Shown here: positions 31,446 through 34,337 of the stretch, piece after piece
Position numbering within the stretch: position 1 is the first letter of the stretch
How the letters are laid out: each line of letters opens with the position of its first letter
Source of the DNA: Prevotella sp.
GTDB lineage: Bacteria > Bacteroidota > Bacteroidia > Bacteroidales > Bacteroidaceae
NCBI GenBank assembly: GCA_017618275.1
Contig: JAFZUS010000106.1
Location: 1 to 34,337, forward strand
Length of the DNA: 34,337 bases
Direction: 5' to 3'
Made by a program: the position numbers and the translations under genes
The notes under the pieces: generated by a model
Seen by the model: only the letters and a program-made list of their open reading frames with translations
Told to the model about the DNA's origin: nothing
Databases searched by the model: none

Positions 31446-32312
31446 ATGGCAGAAAAAGAATTGATACAGCTGTTTGGAGAACAGAAGGTTCGAACAAAAT
31501 GGGACGATGTGAAGCAGAAATGGTTCTTCTCTATCGTTGACGTGTGTGGGGTGCTGACGGATCAGCCAGATGAGAAGCATGCGAGAAACTATTGGAAAGT
31601 ACTGAAACACAGACTAAAAAAGGAAGGGAATGAAACGGTTACAAATTGTAACCAGTTGAAACTTCGTGCTGCGGACGGGAAAATGCGACTAACGGATGTG
31701 GCCGACATGGAGCAGATGTTTCGCTTGATTGAGTCTATCCCTTCTAAGAAAGCTGAACCTTTCAAACAATGGATGGCTGAGGTGGCTGCTCGACGTATTG
31801 ACCAGATGCAAGATCCTGAGTTGAACTTCGAACAGGCTTATGCTGACTATCGCAGGTTGGGCTACTCTGACAAATGGATTAACCAGCGCATAAAGAGCAT
31901 TGAAGTTCGTAAAGAACTGACGGATGAATGGGATCGGGCTGGCGTAAAGGAAGGACAGCAGTATGCTTCTCTGACGGACATCATCACTCAGGCCTGGAGC
32001 GGTAAGACCACGAAGCAGTATAAGCAATACAAAGGTCTGAAGAAGGAAAGCCTACGGGATAATATGACGAACATCGAACTTGCTCTGAACATTCTTGCTG
32101 AGGCTTCGACCACAGAGATTAGCAAGGCCCAGAATCCCAAAGGATTTAAGCAGAGTGCCGCTGTGGCCCGTAAGGGTGGAAAGATTGCTGGAGATGCCAG
32201 AAAGAAACTGGAGGCTCAGACTGGCCGTTCTATTATTTCGAGGGAGAAAGCTTCTGACTACCTGCCACCAGCCGACAGGATCCAGGAATTGCCAGAGGAA
32301 ACGGAAGACTGA
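31446..32312 (+). CDS. Bro-N domain protein (phage antirepressor-like)
   Basis: The 288-residue cytoplasmic protein has an N-terminal Bro-N domain (residues about 3-105: IQLFGEQKVRTKWDDVKQKWFFSIVDV, RNYWKVLKHRLKKEG, LKLRAADGKMRLTDVADMEQMFRL). This is the DNA-binding type found in phage antirepressors and baculovirus BRO proteins. A middle region (SYDKW-type FEQAYADYRRLGYSDKWINQRIKSI) and a basic C-terminus (VARKGGKIAGDARKKLEAQTGRSIISREKA) follow, as in chromosomal Bacteroidales homologues annotated as antirepressors. No other phage gene is adjacent, so it is either a domesticated gene or a relic of a mobile element. It probably binds DNA; its target is unknown. Confidence 0.82.
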   Translation: MAEKELIQLFGEQKVRTKWDDVKQKWFFSIVDVCGVLTDQPDEKHARNYWKVLKHRLKKEGNETVTNCNQLKLRAADGKMRLTDVADMEQMFRLIESIPSKKAEPFKQWMAEVAARRIDQMQDPELNFEQAYADYRRLGYSDKWINQRIKSIEVRKELTDEWDRAGVKEGQQYASLTDIITQAWSGKTTKQYKQYKGLKKESLRDNMTNIELALNILAEASTTEISKAQNPKGFKQSAAVARKGGKIAGDARKKLEAQTGRSIISREKASDYLPPADRIQELPEETED

Positions 32313-32347
32313 GTTACTATATAACATAGGGACGGTTCGTGTGAGTT

Positions 32348-32539
32348 ATGACAACACCCGACAAGAGTGCATCCGGTCGCATCAACTACGCGCTTGGCTA
32401 AGACAACACCATCAACATCAACTATCAGTTCCGCATCAGCAATGTCTGCTACGACCACAAGCAGTACGACATGCTCAGCCAGCTGTTCGATATCTTCGCC
32501 AATCATGGTAAGGATATGCTGGTTATCAAGAAAAAGTAG
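32348..32539 (+). pseudogene. 3' remnant of a lost gene, with internal stop (DUF3857/transglutaminase-like C-terminus suspected)
   Basis: In one frame from 32348 the DNA reads MTTPDKSASGRINYALG, a TAA stop at 32399-32401, then DNTININYQFRISNVCYD and HKQYDMLSQLFDIFANHGKDMLVIKKK before the true stop at 32537-32539. The second half looks like the natural C-terminus of a larger protein and recalls the last beta strands and helix of DUF3857/DUF3858 transglutaminase-like proteins; that assignment is tentative. The upstream part is missing (stop at 32342-32344 in the same frame). A hairpin follows at about 32551-32579 (ACCCTG...CAGGGT arms), perhaps the lost gene's terminator. The rest of the 32313-32712 gap holds only the next promoter. 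Confidence 0.5.
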
Positions 32540-32612
32540 AGTAATCGAAGGCAACCCTGGCGATCATGGGCGATCACAGGGTCTCTACTGCTGATCATTT
32601 TAGCGAATATAA

Positions 32613-32644
32613 TTTGGTAGTATGAGAATATGTTAGTATCTTTG
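32613..32644 (+). promoter_or_regulatory. Promoter of the DUF4304-like gene
   Basis: -33 TTTG at 32613-32616, exactly 20-bp spacer, -7 TATCTTTG at 32637-32644; start codon about 65 nt downstream. Confidence 0.7.
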
Positions 32645-32712
32645 CGCTTAATACTACAACAAGGAATAATATGGATCAAGAACCGTCCCAAAATATCACC
32701 TAAGAAACAGTT

Positions 32713-33396
32713 ATGAGTCAGTTATTAAAAGATTTTATTAAGTCAGATATTCACCCTATGATGAAAGAATTAGGGTATCGGAAAAAGGCCAATTATTTTT
32801 GGCGTAAGAATGATGTTTTTGTTTTTACCATCAATTTTCAGTCGAGTCAGTGGAACTTCGAAGGAAGGGATGAATTTTTCATTAATTGTGGTATCTATTC
32901 CTTTGAAGTCGCAAAGGCAAATGGAGAAGAGAGTGATTTCTCAAAGCTTTCTATGAGTGACTTGTTGTTAGTTCAGTATAATGATAGACAACATTTTTTT
33001 ACAAAACACCATCATTTTTCTTCTTTTATGTTGGCAGATACATCAGATGTTTTAGAGACCGGAAAACAAGTTAGAGAAGAATTGAAAATGGTTTTGTCTT
33101 TTTTTAATTCCCTTACAGACACCAGAAAACTACTTGATTGGTTTATGAAAGAAAAAGTATGGGTGCATCATAATAAGTTTCTTATTTATGCTTTCCAACA
33201 GGGTTATTGGGATTATGTAGACTATTTTATCAAAGACAAGAAACTTAATTATGAAAATGAAGATGATAGTGATTATGAAACAGAAATGAATGGCCTGAAA
33301 ATTTGTTTTCATTCTTTTAGTATTTGGGCTCGATTAGCTAAAGAATATCGAGAACTCTGCGAAAAGTATCATCATCAATTGGATTTCGAATTGTAA
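32713..33396 (+). CDS. DUF4304-like cytoplasmic protein, AT-rich
   Basis: The 227-residue soluble protein opens with LLKDFIKSDIHPMMKELGYRKKANYFWRK, then FVFTINFQSSQWNFEGRDEFFINCGIYS, a pattern I associate with the DUF4304 family (N-terminal about 110 residues). The rest is helical and charged (KKLNYENEDDSDYETEM), with no signal peptide or membrane helix. Its DNA is visibly richer in A and T than the fructan genes, suggesting separate ancestry. It has its own canonical promoter and no operon partner. The function is unknown; relatives can be found near toxin or immunity genes in some genomes, but nothing of that kind is visible here. Confidence 0.7.
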   Translation: MSQLLKDFIKSDIHPMMKELGYRKKANYFWRKNDVFVFTINFQSSQWNFEGRDEFFINCGIYSFEVAKANGEESDFSKLSMSDLLLVQYNDRQHFFTKHHHFSSFMLADTSDVLETGKQVREELKMVLSFFNSLTDTRKLLDWFMKEKVWVHHNKFLIYAFQQGYWDYVDYFIKDKKLNYENEDDSDYETEMNGLKICFHSFSIWARLAKEYRELCEKYHHQLDFEL

Positions 33397-33544
33397 CCTT
33401 TTACCATTCCCAGTTATCAAAGTCCATCGGAAGAATTATTGCAAGTAACATCATTTGTGTGTCAATCGAGCTGAAACAATAAAACATATCCGCCTGTATT
33501 TTAGCACTTTAAGCATTTCTTTCTGTGTCAATTGCCTGCACCCT

Positions 33545-33576
33545 CTTGACAACTCTGATATTCTTTTGTATCTTTG
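33545..33576 (+). promoter_or_regulatory. Promoter of the broken serpin gene
   Basis: -33-like CTTG at 33545-33548, 20-bp spacer, -7 TATCTTTG at 33569-33576. The promoter appears intact although the gene is not. Confidence 0.65.
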
Positions 33577-33604
33577 CACAGTCAAACAACAAAAAGATGA
33601 AATT

Positions 33605-34097
33605 ATGAATAACAGGAATCTATTAAGAATGTTTATCGTTGGTGGTGCTTTCTGCCTACTAACTTCATTGGCAGGATGCAACTTCCAACAAAAGTCTTTG
33701 AAAGAAATAGCAGAAGAGACTGATGAAGATTACCAAATAAAGGGCAAACAACAGACGATTGTTCGCAACTGCAATGATTTCTCTTTCAAACTATTCAAGA
33801 AAATCGCAGAGAATGAGAAAAACAAGAATGTCTTTGTCTCAACTATAGGATTGTACTATGCACTAAACATTATTAACAACGGCGCATCAGGCGTTACACA
33901 ACATGAAATATGCAAGGCTCTGAATATTAACTCTGCAGATGTTGAGGAAATGAACAACTTGTGCCGTAGAATGATAATTGGTCAAGCCAAAGAAGAAACC
34001 CCGTGAGGCTTATTTCTATGCTGACCATCCCTTTGCCTATATCATTGAAGACCCCTTTGGCAATTACTGCTTTATGGGAACGTTTTGGGGAGATTGA
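33605..34097 (+). pseudogene. Serpin lipoprotein gene broken by internal deletion and frame change
   Basis: The 5' part (33605-34006) encodes a lipoprotein signal (MNNRNLLRMFIVGGAFCLL, lipobox LAGC) and the N-terminal serpin region (NDFSFKLFKKIAENEKNKNVFVSTIGLYYALNIINNGASG, about residues 56-100), then stops after QAKEETP. In another frame directly overlapping this end, from about 33987 to the TGA at 34095-34097, the DNA encodes the natural serpin C-terminus: PKKKPREAYFYADHPFAYI and IEDPFGNYCFMGTFWGD, the hinge-distal FxADHPFxxxI signature. About 230-250 residues of a normal serpin of some 380-400 residues, including most of the inhibitory fold and the reactive-centre loop, are missing. The gene is therefore a deletion pseudogene; the N-terminal fragment alone could not work as an inhibitor. 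Confidence 0.8.
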
Positions 34098-34337
34098 ATT
34101 AAGGATCATGGGGTAGGTTCTTCGACCTAAAGGTGCGATTGCTGAGCCACACTTTGACCTCGGTCAAAGAAGTATTGCGAAGCTATCTCCTCGCCTGCGT
34201 AAGTTCAATTAAGAAATGCAACTTTTGGAGAAAATAACAAGGAACTGAAAAGAGAAATCTTTTTTCAGGAGAAAGAGGGAAAATCCCTCTCTCCCTGATG
34301 GAAAAATTGGTATCTTTGCAGCCCCTTCCAAAAGTTA
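34098..34337. other. Intergenic end region with palindromes and a possible promoter
   Basis: No gene is seen. It holds a palindrome with 8-bp perfect arms CTTTGACC/GGTCAAAG (34152-34159 and 34162-34169), an imperfect hairpin at 34266-34298 (TCAGG...CCTGA, GAGGGA...TCCCTC) and a TATCTTTG -7 element at 34311-34318 that probably serves a gene beyond the right edge. No clear -33 partner. Confidence 0.5.

Overview
The window looks like chromosomal DNA of a Bacteroidales bacterium, most probably a Prevotellaceae member (Prevotella/Segatella type). The reasons are paired SusC/SusD genes, hybrid-type sensor regulators with AraC-like outputs, many promoters of the Bacteroidetes form (TTTG, about 20 bp, TAnnTTTG), few Shine-Dalgarno sites, and poly-A/GTAAAA leader repeats. 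No rRNA, tRNA, CRISPR array or insertion sequence was seen.

Positions 1-1271 hold the end of an AraC-type regulator and a small FMN-dependent flavoprotein. Positions 1360-28650 are one large fructan-utilisation region built of several transcription units: (i) exo-type GH32 enzyme, MFS sugar permease and fructokinase; (ii) a membrane sensor-regulator; (iii) SusC1-SusD1-surface protein with a duplicated domain; (iv) a LamG-GH32-dockerin enzyme followed in the same frame by a DUF1573 protein; (v) a second, very short sensor-regulator; (vi) SusC2-SusD2-surface protein-lipoprotein GH32-secreted protein. The gene set resembles the fructan locus of Bacteroides thetaiotaomicron (BT1754-BT1765), expanded to two SusC/D systems. 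The inferred flow is: surface GH32 and binding proteins cut and hold fructan, the two SusC/D pairs import oligosaccharides, periplasmic GH32 releases fructose, the permease brings it in, and fructokinase phosphorylates it.

The most striking result is regulatory. Six promoters in this region carry the same operator. Two TGAAC/TGAAAC half-sites lie 21 bp apart, and the proximal one starts exactly 37 bp upstream of the TAnnTTTG element in all six; four also have an upstream inverted arm. Four of these promoters drive enzyme or SusC operons. The other two (17595-17691 and 28464-28560) drive no protein gene; each runs into a short conserved sequence ending in a near-identical GC-rich hairpin. They are best read as a pair of paralogous small RNAs belonging to the fructan regulon, and they bracket the second SusC/D module as about 180-bp direct repeats. 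The regulators are also unusual: the first has HisKA and receiver domains but no ATP-binding kinase domain, and the second has lost the whole phosphorelay, leaving a periplasmic sugar-binding domain, one membrane helix and an AraC DNA-binding domain.

Positions 28650-34337 are accessory and partly decayed: a VapE-type ATPase gene on the minus strand flanked by inverted GGGAGGGAT-type repeats, an intergenic array of 21-22 bp periodic repeats and palindromes, a secreted hypothetical protein, a Bro-N antirepressor-like protein, a gene remnant with an internal stop, an AT-rich DUF4304-like gene, and a serpin gene broken by a large internal deletion.
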